From positions 151,052 to 190,394 of the forward strand of contig JAUXWS010000059.1 of the NCBI GenBank assembly GCA_030685015.1: DNA of 39,343 nt, given 5' to 3'. The stretch is from a bacterium. Its GTDB lineage: Bacteria > CAIWAD01. Below, one piece after another: positions 33,009 to 39,343 of this stretch. The translations under genes and the position numbers were made by a program. The notes below the pieces were generated by a model. The model did not search any database and was not told where the DNA came from. It saw only the letters and a list, made by a program, of their open reading frames with translations. Positions within the stretch are counted from its first letter, which is position 1. The number at the start of each line of letters is the position of its first letter.

Positions 33009-34663
33009 TGCGCTTGCGACGCGTGCTTCTGCTGGCCCTGCCCACTGTGGCGCTGCCGGCGCTGGTGATGCTGGCCGGGGCCGACGGCCGGGCCACCCAG
33101 CCCGTCAACCTGTCGCGCGTGCAGGCCTCGCCCCACAACCTGACGCACTGGCACGACGGCATGGCGCCCGACCCGTCCATGGAGCGCCAGCTCTGCCGCG
33201 TCTGCCATGGTCCCCGCGTCCATGAGCAGCTCATCCCGCTGTGGGACCGCACCCTGCCCCGCGGCCCCTTCGAGCTGGGCGCCCACCTGGACGACGATGA
33301 GCCGGGCTTCCCGGCCGACCCTGGCAGCCAGCTCTGCCTGGCCTGCCACGACGGCGGCATCGCCCGCGCCTTCCCCGTGGATCCCGCCGAGCACATCAGC
33401 CGCGAGACGGACCTGGGCGAGCGGGCGGAAGTGGCGCCCACCCACATGAACACGCATCTCTTCAGCTTCAATTGGAGCAACCGGGAGCTGGTGCGGCCGG
33501 ACAGCCTGGCCACGGGCATGACCCTGCGCGGCGACCGCATCCGCTGCTCCACCTGCCACGATCCCCACGACAACACGCGGGGCAATTTCCTCAGGGTGGG
33601 CGCCGCCGGGGGCGAGATCTGCCTCACCTGCCACCGGTTGGAGAGCTGGTCCCACTCGGTACATGCCAATCCCGACGACCCGCTCTACGCCGAGATGCAG
33701 GACTTGTCCTGCTATCAGTGCCACTCAATCCACGCCTCGCCGCCCCAGCCGGGCCTCTTGCTGGCCGAGGAGAACAGCCTTTGCTTCCGCTGCCATGACG
33801 CCAGCGTGGACGGCCCGCGCGAGATCGCCTCACCGCAGAATCTGAAGCGGGAGTTCGACAAGCTCTTTACCCACCCCGTCAGCCTGCACACCGGTTCCGG
33901 CTTTATCCGCCCCGACGAGTCCGGCTTCGTGGGCTTCCTGGCCGGCAGCCGCGAGAACCGCGCCGTGCGCTGTTCGGACTGCCACAATCCCCATGCCGCC
34001 TCCGCCCAGTCCACCGTGCGCACCCTGCCATCCAGCATGGAGGGCGTGAGCGGCATCAGCCGCCTGGGCATGGTCAAGCCCTTCGCCGATTTCGAGTACG
34101 AGGTCTGCCTCAAGTGCCACGGCTTCACCAGCAGCACGCTGCCCGGCCAGCGCGACGTGGCCCGCGACTTCGACCTGGGCAACCGCTCCCATCACGCCGT
34201 GATGGGTCCCGGGCTCAACCCCGAGGTGCCCAGCCTCAAGCCCGGGTGGAGTCCCCTGGACCAGCTCACCTGCTCCGATTGCCACGGCAACGACGATCCG
34301 CACGGTCCGCAGGGACCGCACGGCTCGAACATCGAGCACCTGCTCAAGGCGCCTTTCAATCCGTCGCCCTATCTCAGCGGCGCCGCCGAGGAGAACGGCC
34401 TCTGCTTCAGCTGCCACCGGGAGAACTGGTTCACCAGCGGTCAGGGCTGGCGCTGGCACCGCCTGCACATCCTGCAGGGCGGCTATTCCTGCGCCGCCTG
34501 CCATGACCCCCACGGCTCGCCGGACCAGCCCGGCCTGCTGCGGCTGGACAAGCCGTGGATCGCGCCGCTGAACGGCGTGCTCAAGGTGGAGCGTTCCTCC
34601 CTCTCCCTGGGCAACTGCACGCTCAGTTGCCACGGCCACCCGCACCGGAGCGCCGCCTATTGA
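33008..34663 (+). CDS. 12-heme c-type cytochrome (paired CXXCH type)
   Basis: The 551-residue secreted protein has a signal peptide (about 1-24, 'VLLLALPTVALPALVMLAG') and twelve heme sites: CRVCH, CLACH, CSTCH, CLTCH, CYQCH, CFRCH, CSDCH, CLKCH, CSDCH, CFSCH, CAACH and a terminal CTLSCH (CX3CH). CHDPH and CHNPH contexts again mark the doubled-CXXCH family. ATG 33008 overlaps the porin stop (TGATG) with GGAGG at 32995-32999. It is probably the partner cytochrome that threads or docks on the porin. It is the last heme gene; two hairpins follow within 50 nt. Confidence 0.9.
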   Translation: MRLRRVLLLALPTVALPALVMLAGADGRATQPVNLSRVQASPHNLTHWHDGMAPDPSMERQLCRVCHGPRVHEQLIPLWDRTLPRGPFELGAHLDDDEPGFPADPGSQLCLACHDGGIARAFPVDPAEHISRETDLGERAEVAPTHMNTHLFSFNWSNRELVRPDSLATGMTLRGDRIRCSTCHDPHDNTRGNFLRVGAAGGEICLTCHRLESWSHSVHANPDDPLYAEMQDLSCYQCHSIHASPPQPGLLLAEENSLCFRCHDASVDGPREIASPQNLKREFDKLFTHPVSLHTGSGFIRPDESGFVGFLAGSRENRAVRCSDCHNPHAASAQSTVRTLPSSMEGVSGISRLGMVKPFADFEYEVCLKCHGFTSSTLPGQRDVARDFDLGNRSHHAVMGPGLNPEVPSLKPGWSPLDQLTCSDCHGNDDPHGPQGPHGSNIEHLLKAPFNPSPYLSGAAEENGLCFSCHRENWFTSGQGWRWHRLHILQGGYSCAACHDPHGSPDQPGLLRLDKPWIAPLNGVLKVERSSLSLGNCTLSCHGHPHRSAAY

Positions 34664-34671
34664 AATCCGCC

Positions 34672-34711
34672 GGCCAGGTGTGACCTTGGCCACCCCGGCC
34701 CCCGGCCGGGG
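34672..34711 (+). terminator. Two consecutive hairpins at the end of the cytochrome operon
   Basis: The first hairpin uses ggccaggt (34672-34679) against accttggcc (34683-34691) with one bulge. The second is a perfect 8-bp stem, ccccggcc (34693-34700) with ggccgggg (34704-34711), loop ccc. Neither has a T-tract, so partial termination or 3'-end protection is more likely than strong intrinsic termination. Confidence 0.4.
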
Positions 34712-34767
34712 CGATGAAGACCGCGAAGCGGCCAAGTTTGATAGGCTGCCAGTGGGTGGGGGAAACC

Positions 34768-35220
34768 ATGCAACTGATCCTGGTTCGCCGGCGCATGCTG
34801 CTCCTGCAGGCGGGAGGCTTCCTCGTCCTCATCGCCGTGCTCTGGATGAATGAAGTGCTCGATCTTCCCCACCGCCTCTTCGGCGCCGCGGCCACGCCGG
34901 TCAACTGGGTGGAAGGGCTGATCGAATCGGCGCTGGTCCTGGCCTGCGCCGCCCTGGTGACGGCGCCGTCCCATCGGCTGCTGCGCTGCCTCCGCCTCCG
35001 CCTCCTTCAGGGCATTCTGCCCGTCTGCGCCAACTGCCATCGCATCCGCGACGAGCGGGGCCGTTGGGAGCGCATCGAGTCCTATGTGCGCGACCACAGC
35101 GAGGCCGAGTTCAGCCACGGCATCTGTCCGGATTGCATGCGGGTCCTCTATCCGGAGATCCCTGCCTCGCCGCAGGGGCCGGACCCGGCCTCGCCCACCA
35201 TCGGCCCGGGAGGTTGCTGA
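34768..35220 (+). CDS. Small membrane protein with C-terminal CxxC...FSHGICPDC motif
   Basis: The 150-residue protein has two hydrophobic helices (about 11-28 and 52-70). The C-terminal region reads 'LPVCANCHRIRDERGRWERI', then 'SHGICPDCMRVLYPE'. That tail is a recurrent module at the C-terminus of bacterial histidine kinases, response regulators and cyclases (usually ICASCKKIRD...FSHGICPDC), probably a small metal-binding knuckle. CANCH also matches a heme motif by chance; given the module and the lack of an export signal I do not count it as a cytochrome. ATG 34768 is preferred; an ATG at 34714 in frame would add 18 residues. No sensor or output domain is attached, which is unusual. It overlaps the following gene. 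Confidence 0.7.
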   Translation: MQLILVRRRMLLLQAGGFLVLIAVLWMNEVLDLPHRLFGAAATPVNWVEGLIESALVLACAALVTAPSHRLLRCLRLRLLQGILPVCANCHRIRDERGRWERIESYVRDHSEAEFSHGICPDCMRVLYPEIPASPQGPDPASPTIGPGGC

Positions 35221-36071
35221 TGCGCTGGATCGCCCTGCTCCTCGTCCTGGTGTCCGGATGTTGGGCCGATCTTCCGGCCCGTCCCGGCGACTCCCCGCCC
35301 GCTCCCCCCGATTCCCTCCAACTGCTGGTGCTGACCGACGGCTCGCGGCTGGTGGGCCGGGTGGAGCAGGAGACGGCGGAGCGGCTCTGGTTCCGCACCA
35401 GCGCCGGCGTGCTGGTGGAAGTGGAGACGGGACAGGTCAGCCGCCTGGAGCCCCTTGCCTCGGACCAACCGCACGCGGAGCTTGGCCCGACCGGCGGCAC
35501 GCGCCTCTTCTTCGCCCCCACCGGCCGCTCTCTGCGGCGGGGCGAGAGCACCCTGGGTGTCTATGAGGTGCTGCTGCCTTTCGCGCAGTATGGCCTCACC
35601 GACTGGTTCGCCCTGGGTGGCGGCACGCCGCTCATCTTTGGCAGCGGCATCGAGCACCCTGTCTGGCTCACGCCGCGCTTCCAGCTGGTGCGTCGAGCGG
35701 ACCTGGGCGTGGCCGTGGGCGTCATGCACCTGCTCCTGATGGGGAAGAGCGACGCCGGCATTGTCTACGCCGTGGGCACAAGGGACTGGCAGGGTCGGGC
35801 CCTCACCCTGGGCTTCGGCTATCCCTATGGCGTGGAGGGGGACCGGGGCCTCGCCCTGGCCGGTGGCGAGTGGCCCCTCTCGCCGCGCCTGACGCTGATC
35901 ACGGAGAACTACGGCACCTTGGATGGAGGCCTGGCCAGCCTGGGCCTGCGCTTTCGCAGCGGGGCCCTGTCCGCCGATCTGGGCATGGCCGCGCCCATCT
36001 CCAGCAGCGACTTCTTCGCCTTCCCCCTGGTCAACTTCGTTTGGAGCACCGGCCGCCGGGGCGGCACATGA
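35220..36071 (+). CDS. Predicted lipoprotein, possibly outer-membrane associated
   Basis: The 283-residue protein has lipobox VSGC (Cys14). A small SH3/Sm-like beta segment follows (about 35-75, 'LQLLVLTDGSRLVGRVEQET', 'LVEVETGQVSRLEPL'), resembling domains that begin many uncharacterised envelope proteins. The remaining 190 residues are glycine-rich amphipathic strands ('FALGGGTPLIFG', 'LGVAVGVMHLLLMG', 'LTLGFGYPYGV') and end in 'VNFVWS' strands, suggesting a beta-barrel-like fold. Start and stop overlap both neighbours (TGATG, ATGA). Function unknown. Confidence 0.7.
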   Translation: MRWIALLLVLVSGCWADLPARPGDSPPAPPDSLQLLVLTDGSRLVGRVEQETAERLWFRTSAGVLVEVETGQVSRLEPLASDQPHAELGPTGGTRLFFAPTGRSLRRGESTLGVYEVLLPFAQYGLTDWFALGGGTPLIFGSGIEHPVWLTPRFQLVRRADLGVAVGVMHLLLMGKSDAGIVYAVGTRDWQGRALTLGFGYPYGVEGDRGLALAGGEWPLSPRLTLITENYGTLDGGLASLGLRFRSGALSADLGMAAPISSSDFFAFPLVNFVWSTGRRGGT

Positions 36072-36613
36072 CAGGTGTGCAAGGACGCACGGAGGATGGA
36101 CGGCCGGCCTGGCTGCTGTCGGTACGACGCCGGGAATGGGTGGTGGTGGACGAGGAAACGCAGGCCCGCCTCATCAAGGAGCGGCACCGCTTCTGGCAAA
36201 AGGGCCTCTACCTGCTGATCATCCTGCTGGTGCTCAATCCGCTGGTCGACTACCTGTTCTCGTTGCGCACGACCCCCTGGCTGGCGCTGTTGCTGGCGCA
36301 CCTCCATCTGCTGCAGGAGAACCGCGCCTGGACCCGCCTGCTGCAGGGCGCGGGGCGGCTCCAACAGGGCGGCGTCGTGCCGGTGGCCCGGCCCCGTGAA
36401 GCCTTCTGGCAGCTTCTCTCCTTCGTGCCCCTGCTGCTCGCCCTGCCCGTCGTCTTCCTGGACTGGAGCCCGGGCGGGATGGGACCCCGCCCCTTCCTGC
36501 TTCTCATGCTCCTTTTCTGGGTCCTGATCGCCCTGGAGATCCACCAGGTACGCGGCGTGCGCGCTTTGGACGACGAAGAAGACGGCAGAGGAAACGCCCC
36601 GCCTCAAACTTGA
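36068..36613 (+). CDS. Four-helix membrane protein, paralogue A of a local family
   Basis: The 181-residue protein opens with 'DGRPAWLLSVRRREWVVVDE' (about 10-29). Two hydrophobic helices follow (about 45-62 and 69-85), then a central 'RLLQGAGRLQQGGVVPVARP' (about 93-112), two more helices (about 118-135 and 142-160) and an acidic tail. The opening and central blocks recur in the genes at 36950 and 37541. I do not recognise the family. It is coupled to the upstream lipoprotein gene by ATGA. Confidence 0.7.
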   Translation: MTGVQGRTEDGRPAWLLSVRRREWVVVDEETQARLIKERHRFWQKGLYLLIILLVLNPLVDYLFSLRTTPWLALLLAHLHLLQENRAWTRLLQGAGRLQQGGVVPVARPREAFWQLLSFVPLLLALPVVFLDWSPGGMGPRPFLLLMLLFWVLIALEIHQVRGVRALDDEEDGRGNAPPQT

Positions 36614-36848
36614 AGGAATACGACGTGACCAAGCGGCAGTCGATCAGCGGCGAGGCCGATGGTCGACATTTGAACGGCATCCATGCCGCTCACAGAGGCG
36701 ATCAAGGCCGGTTACGGCGACCAGGACAACGAAGGCGGCGCCGACAAGAGCGCCTCCGACCTTCGTCTTCTCCTGACCTGGAAATTGTTGGAGTCACCAC
36801 TCCGGCCAAGTCCGACAGGCTGCGAGGTCAGCCCAACCCTGAAGGTGT
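36614..36848. other. Intergenic region without a recognisable gene
   Basis: This 235-nt stretch follows paralogue A and ends at the terminator at 36849. I see no open frame with a plausible start, no tRNA fold and no clear promoter. A TGTATACT extended -10-like sequence lies just after the terminator (36877-36884) without a matching -35, and could serve paralogue B. Confidence 0.5.
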
Positions 36849-36877
36849 GGAGCCGGTCCCGGACCGGCTCCGCTTTT
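36849..36877 (+). terminator. Intrinsic terminator
   Basis: A perfect 10-bp GC-rich stem (36849-36858 with 36862-36871, ggagccggtc/gaccggctcc) closes a 3-nt loop and is followed by GC and TTTT (36874-36877). It is the best Rho-independent terminator in the window and separates paralogue A from paralogue B. Confidence 0.8.
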
Positions 36878-36949
36878 GTATACTCGGCGGCGACAGGCGG
36901 ATGCGACCGGGATCCACGTCCGGGACATGCCTCAGCAAGGGAAAGGGCC

Positions 36950-37504
36950 ATGTATCACGTCAAGGGTTATGCGCCGGATGGACGCCACGCCTGGCTGCTC
37001 TCCCTGCGGCGCGGCGAGTGGGTGGCGGTGGATGAAAGCCAGCACCGGCTGCTCAAACGCTATGAGCGGAGAGACAGGATCATCCGACCACTTCTCACGC
37101 CTCTGGTGATCGGACTCATATATTTCCCCTTGGTGTACTGGACGGCCCTTGGGGCGCACCATCTTCTCGTGTTTGGCTTGGCCTTCGGTCTGGCGCAGAC
37201 GGTTCATGAGGCTCTGTGGTGGCGCCGGCTGCGCGCCGCCGGGGAGCGGATCCAGGGCGGCGTGCGCTTCCTGACGCCTCTTGGCCATGGTCCCGGCTGG
37301 CGCAACCACCTGAAGGCCTGGTGGCCGCTGGCGCTGATGTTGTTTTTCGTCACCGTGGTGTGTCTTGTCGGCTGGACATCGGATGAAGGTCGCCTGTTTC
37401 CCCTGGCCATGACGGTGCTGTTCTTCGCCATTGCGGTCCAAATGATCCTATCACGACAATGGATGTGGCGCCTGCTGGCCGAGCGGCCGCAGGCGGACAC
37501 CTGA
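36950..37504 (+). CDS. Four-helix membrane protein, paralogue B of the same local family
   Basis: The 184-residue protein has 'APDGRHAWLLSLRRGEWVAV' near the start (about 8-27), helices at about 45-65, 67-83, 120-138 and 146-166, and the central 'RRLRAAGERIQGGVRFLTP' block (about 90-108). Arrangement and spacing match paralogues A and C. ATG 36950 has AAAGGG at 36942-36947 upstream; the open frame extends back through the terminator, so an earlier start is not credible. No enzymatic motif is visible. Confidence 0.72.
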   Translation: MYHVKGYAPDGRHAWLLSLRRGEWVAVDESQHRLLKRYERRDRIIRPLLTPLVIGLIYFPLVYWTALGAHHLLVFGLAFGLAQTVHEALWWRRLRAAGERIQGGVRFLTPLGHGPGWRNHLKAWWPLALMLFFVTVVCLVGWTSDEGRLFPLAMTVLFFAIAVQMILSRQWMWRLLAERPQADT

Positions 37505-37540
37505 CCGCTCCTGCGCGGTCCCCGGCTGGGAGCATGGCCC

Positions 37541-38140
37541 ATGGAATGGGTGACAGGAAAGGCCTTCGACGGGCGCCATGCCTGGCTGCTCTCGGCGCGG
37601 CGGGGGGAGTGGGTGCTGGTGGACTCCCTCACGCACTACAAGACCAAATGGAGCCTGCGCCGGCAGGGGTGGCTGCTGGTCCTGGCCGGCCTCATGCTCT
37701 ATCTCGGAGTCTCGCTTGGCGCACTTTACTTCCTGGAAACTGACGGCATGGCGGTGGCCGCGCTTTTCGTGTGGCTGGGCCCTTTCGTTCCTGTCTGGTG
37801 GACGAGGCGGTGGCGCCGGCGCCTGGTCGCATCGGGTGAGCGCCACCGGGGCGCTGTATCGTGGCAACCCTCGATTCCCCAGGCCGGGAAGTGGATTGAG
37901 GCCCTGCTGCTGGTATTGATGGGTCTTTGCCTCTTCTTCTTTTTCGCCAGCCTGGGCCGTGCCCGGCCTGCCATCATCCTCCTGACGGCAGGTGTGACCC
38001 TGAACATGCTGGTCGTGGGCGTCTCGATGATCCTGCAGCGGCGCTGGTTGAAGCGTCTGGCCGAGGTCTCTCCTCCGCCCTTCGATCCGGCGGGGTCGGC
38101 CGGTGGCTCCGTTCAGGCCGCGGACCCCCATGCCCGCTGA
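37541..38140 (+). CDS. Four-helix membrane protein, paralogue C of the same local family
   Basis: The 199-residue protein has 'FDGRHAWLLSARRGEWVLVD' (about 9-28), helices at about 42-62, 68-85, 122-140 and 146-165, and the central 'RRLVASGERHRGAVSWQPS' block (about 95-113). ATG 37541 is preceded by GGGAG (37528-37532). Its 3' end overlaps the MFS transporter start by 11 nt, so the two may be coexpressed. The product is unrecognised; the shared cytoplasmic 'GRHAWLLS-RRGEWV' segment could be an interaction site. Confidence 0.72.
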   Translation: MEWVTGKAFDGRHAWLLSARRGEWVLVDSLTHYKTKWSLRRQGWLLVLAGLMLYLGVSLGALYFLETDGMAVAALFVWLGPFVPVWWTRRWRRRLVASGERHRGAVSWQPSIPQAGKWIEALLLVLMGLCLFFFFASLGRARPAIILLTAGVTLNMLVVGVSMILQRRWLKRLAEVSPPPFDPAGSAGGSVQAADPHAR

Positions 38141-39293
38141 ACGCGGGTTGCCCTCGCATCCAACCCGCCTCTTCACGCTGCTCGGTGCGGCCAGTTTGAC
38201 GGTGATGGCGGGCGCCACCATCGCCCCCGCCCTTGGCCTCATGCATGGGCGGTTCGCCGCCGCCGACCCCACCTACGTCAAGCTGGTGCTCACCCTGCCA
38301 GGCCTGTTCACGGCCACGGCCGCGCCGCTCGCCGGCTGGCTGGCGGACCGCCACGGTCGACGTCCGGTGCTGCTGGCCGGGCTGCTGCTCTACACCCTGG
38401 CCGGCACGCAGGGCCTGTGGGCGGGGTCGCTGCCCGCGCTGCTGGCGGGGCGGGCCCTGCTGGGGGTGGCGGTGGGCCTCATCATGACCTGTTCCACCAC
38501 CCTGGTCCTCGAGTACTGGCAGGGGGAGGAGCAGCGCCGGGTGTTGGGCTGGCAGAACGCCTTCATGTCCTTCGGCGGCGTCGCCTTCCAGATTATGGGC
38601 GGCATTCTGGCCGAGGCCCTGGGCTGGCGCGGCCCCTTCTGGGTCTACGCCCTGCCCCTGCCATTGGCGGCCCTGGCCTGGTGGCAGCTGCCCGAGCCGG
38701 CCCGGCACCAGCAACGCGGACCCGCCCCGGACCAGGCCACCCGGCGCCGCCTGCGCGGTTTCCTCGCCCTGCTGGGCGCCCTCGCCTTCATCCACATGGT
38801 GGTCTTCTACTACACGCCCGTGCAGACGCCCTTCCTCCTGCTCGGCATGGGCATCCAGGCGCCCACGGCCGTTGCCGTGGCGGTTTCCGTGGCCACCCTC
38901 TGCGCCGGTCTCGCCTCGCTGCAGTACGCACGGCTGCGTCGCCGCCTGCGAATCGGGCCCTCATTCGCCCTCGCGTTCGGCTTGGTGGGCGCCGGTTATG
39001 GCCTCGTCTCTGTGGACGCCAGCTACACCCTCATTGTGGTTGGCCTTTCCATCGCTTCCGTGGGCTTCGGGCTGGCGCGCCCCAACTTCACCGCCTGGCT
39101 GAACCAGCATGTGGACGCCCGGGGGCGGGCGCGGGCAGTGGCGGTCATGTCCAGCTCCATCTTCCTGGGCCAGTTCTGCACGCCTTTTCTTTCGGCCCCG
39201 CTCATTGGGGCGGTGGGATTGCCGGGCGCTTTCCTGGCCAGCGGCCTGCTGCTGGCGGGGTTGGGGGCATGGTTGTGGTGGCGGGAGGGGTGA
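38130..39293 (+). CDS. Major facilitator superfamily transporter
   Basis: The 387-residue protein has about twelve hydrophobic helices and MFS motif A between helices 2 and 3 ('GWLADRHGRRPVLLAG'), with 'GRALLGVAVGLIMTCSTTLV' and 'YWQGEEQRRVLGWQNAFMS' following as in drug:proton antiporters of the DHA1 type. The loop between halves contains 'PEPARHQQRGPAPDQATRRR'. The substrate cannot be told from sequence. ATG 38130 is the likely start, overlapping paralogue C; an in-frame GTG at 38103 is possible. No clear ribosome-binding site is seen, consistent with translational coupling. Confidence 0.88.
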   Translation: MPAERGLPSHPTRLFTLLGAASLTVMAGATIAPALGLMHGRFAAADPTYVKLVLTLPGLFTATAAPLAGWLADRHGRRPVLLAGLLLYTLAGTQGLWAGSLPALLAGRALLGVAVGLIMTCSTTLVLEYWQGEEQRRVLGWQNAFMSFGGVAFQIMGGILAEALGWRGPFWVYALPLPLAALAWWQLPEPARHQQRGPAPDQATRRRLRGFLALLGALAFIHMVVFYYTPVQTPFLLLGMGIQAPTAVAVAVSVATLCAGLASLQYARLRRRLRIGPSFALAFGLVGAGYGLVSVDASYTLIVVGLSIASVGFGLARPNFTAWLNQHVDARGRARAVAVMSSSIFLGQFCTPFLSAPLIGAVGLPGAFLASGLLLAGLGAWLWWREG

Positions 39294-39310
39294 AGGGGGT
39301 GCCACCGCGC

Positions 39311-39342
39311 GGACAGTCTGTGGACTGTCCGCAGACTGTCCC
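39311..39342. repeat. 32-bp near-palindromic dispersed repeat (copy 2)
   Basis: The element is identical over 32 bp to 2554-2585 and lies 18 nt after the MFS transporter stop, again immediately downstream of a gene. The window ends one base later, so its full extent on this side is unknown. Confidence 0.85.
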
Positions 39343-39343
39343 T

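Noticed and set aside
35029-35043. CANCH in the small membrane protein as a twelfth type of cytochrome site
   Set aside because: It belongs to the known CxxC-x-xIRD...FSHGICPDC tail module, and the protein lacks a clear export signal and heme-protein context.
36610-37035. Small plus-strand open frame between paralogues A and B
   Set aside because: It has only a TTG start, an Arg-rich noncoding-like composition, and runs through a strong intrinsic terminator.

Overview
The window is high-GC bacterial chromosome with dense, mostly plus-strand genes, frequent ATGA/TGATG stop-start overlaps, many lipoprotein signals and secreted repeat proteins. The first protein ends in an 'NPFNP...' FlgD-like/type IX-secretion-style sorting domain. 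Together with the outer-membrane cytochromes this points to a Gram-negative lineage of the FCB group or a nearby candidate phylum (Delongbacteria/Fibrobacterota-like); the sequence alone does not fix the phylum.

Layout. 58-7413: a secreted beta-helix protein, a MacAB-type efflux system (adaptor, ATPase, permease) and a secreted SUMF1/FGE-fold protein. 7418-9062: a C-terminal remnant of a DUF4143 ATPase facing an intact homologue on the minus strand, which has an inverted repeat at its 5' end. 9162-14362: a HAD hydrolase, a fused isobutyryl-CoA mutase (icmF) and the three-domain Ada protein. 14314-17851: two minus-strand envelope genes, head-to-head with a TPR-like protein and an M23-family exported protein. 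17852-18102: an AT-richer intergenic region with a good sigma70-type promoter.

18103-34663 is the centrepiece: a 16.5-kb probable operon of twelve genes with 71 predicted c-type heme sites by my count. It contains a lipoprotein cytochrome interrupted by one in-frame TGA inside a glycine run (11 hemes); a tandem-rhodanese lipoprotein; an 8-heme periplasmic cytochrome; a three-gene inner-membrane module (8-heme anchored cytochrome, b-type cytochrome, 3-heme anchored cytochrome); a single 858-residue gene that is the fused paralogue of that same module; two NHL-repeat proteins; an 18-heme cytochrome; an outer-membrane beta-barrel; and a 12-heme cytochrome. The natural reading is a complete quinol-to-cell-exterior electron route: two b/c inner-membrane entry modules, periplasmic carriers, and a porin-cytochrome conduit with lipoproteins. 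The mix of rhodanese lipoprotein, porin, b-type cytochromes and multiheme lipoprotein recalls the Geobacter ext (extHIJKL...) selenite/tellurite and metal-reduction loci. That link is from memory and was not searched.

The most notable single signal is the TGA at 18322. Without readthrough the downstream cytochrome has no export signal, the codon is followed at 17 nt by a hairpin with G first in its loop (bacterial SECIS-like), and TGA is a normal stop elsewhere in the window. A selenocysteine-containing multiheme cytochrome is therefore a serious hypothesis; a nonsense mutation or assembly error is the alternative.

34768-39293: a small membrane protein with a CxxC 'FSHGICPDC' tail, a lipoprotein, three paralogous four-helix membrane proteins of a family I do not recognise, and an MFS transporter. 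A 32-bp near-palindrome at 2554-2585 recurs exactly at 39311-39342.
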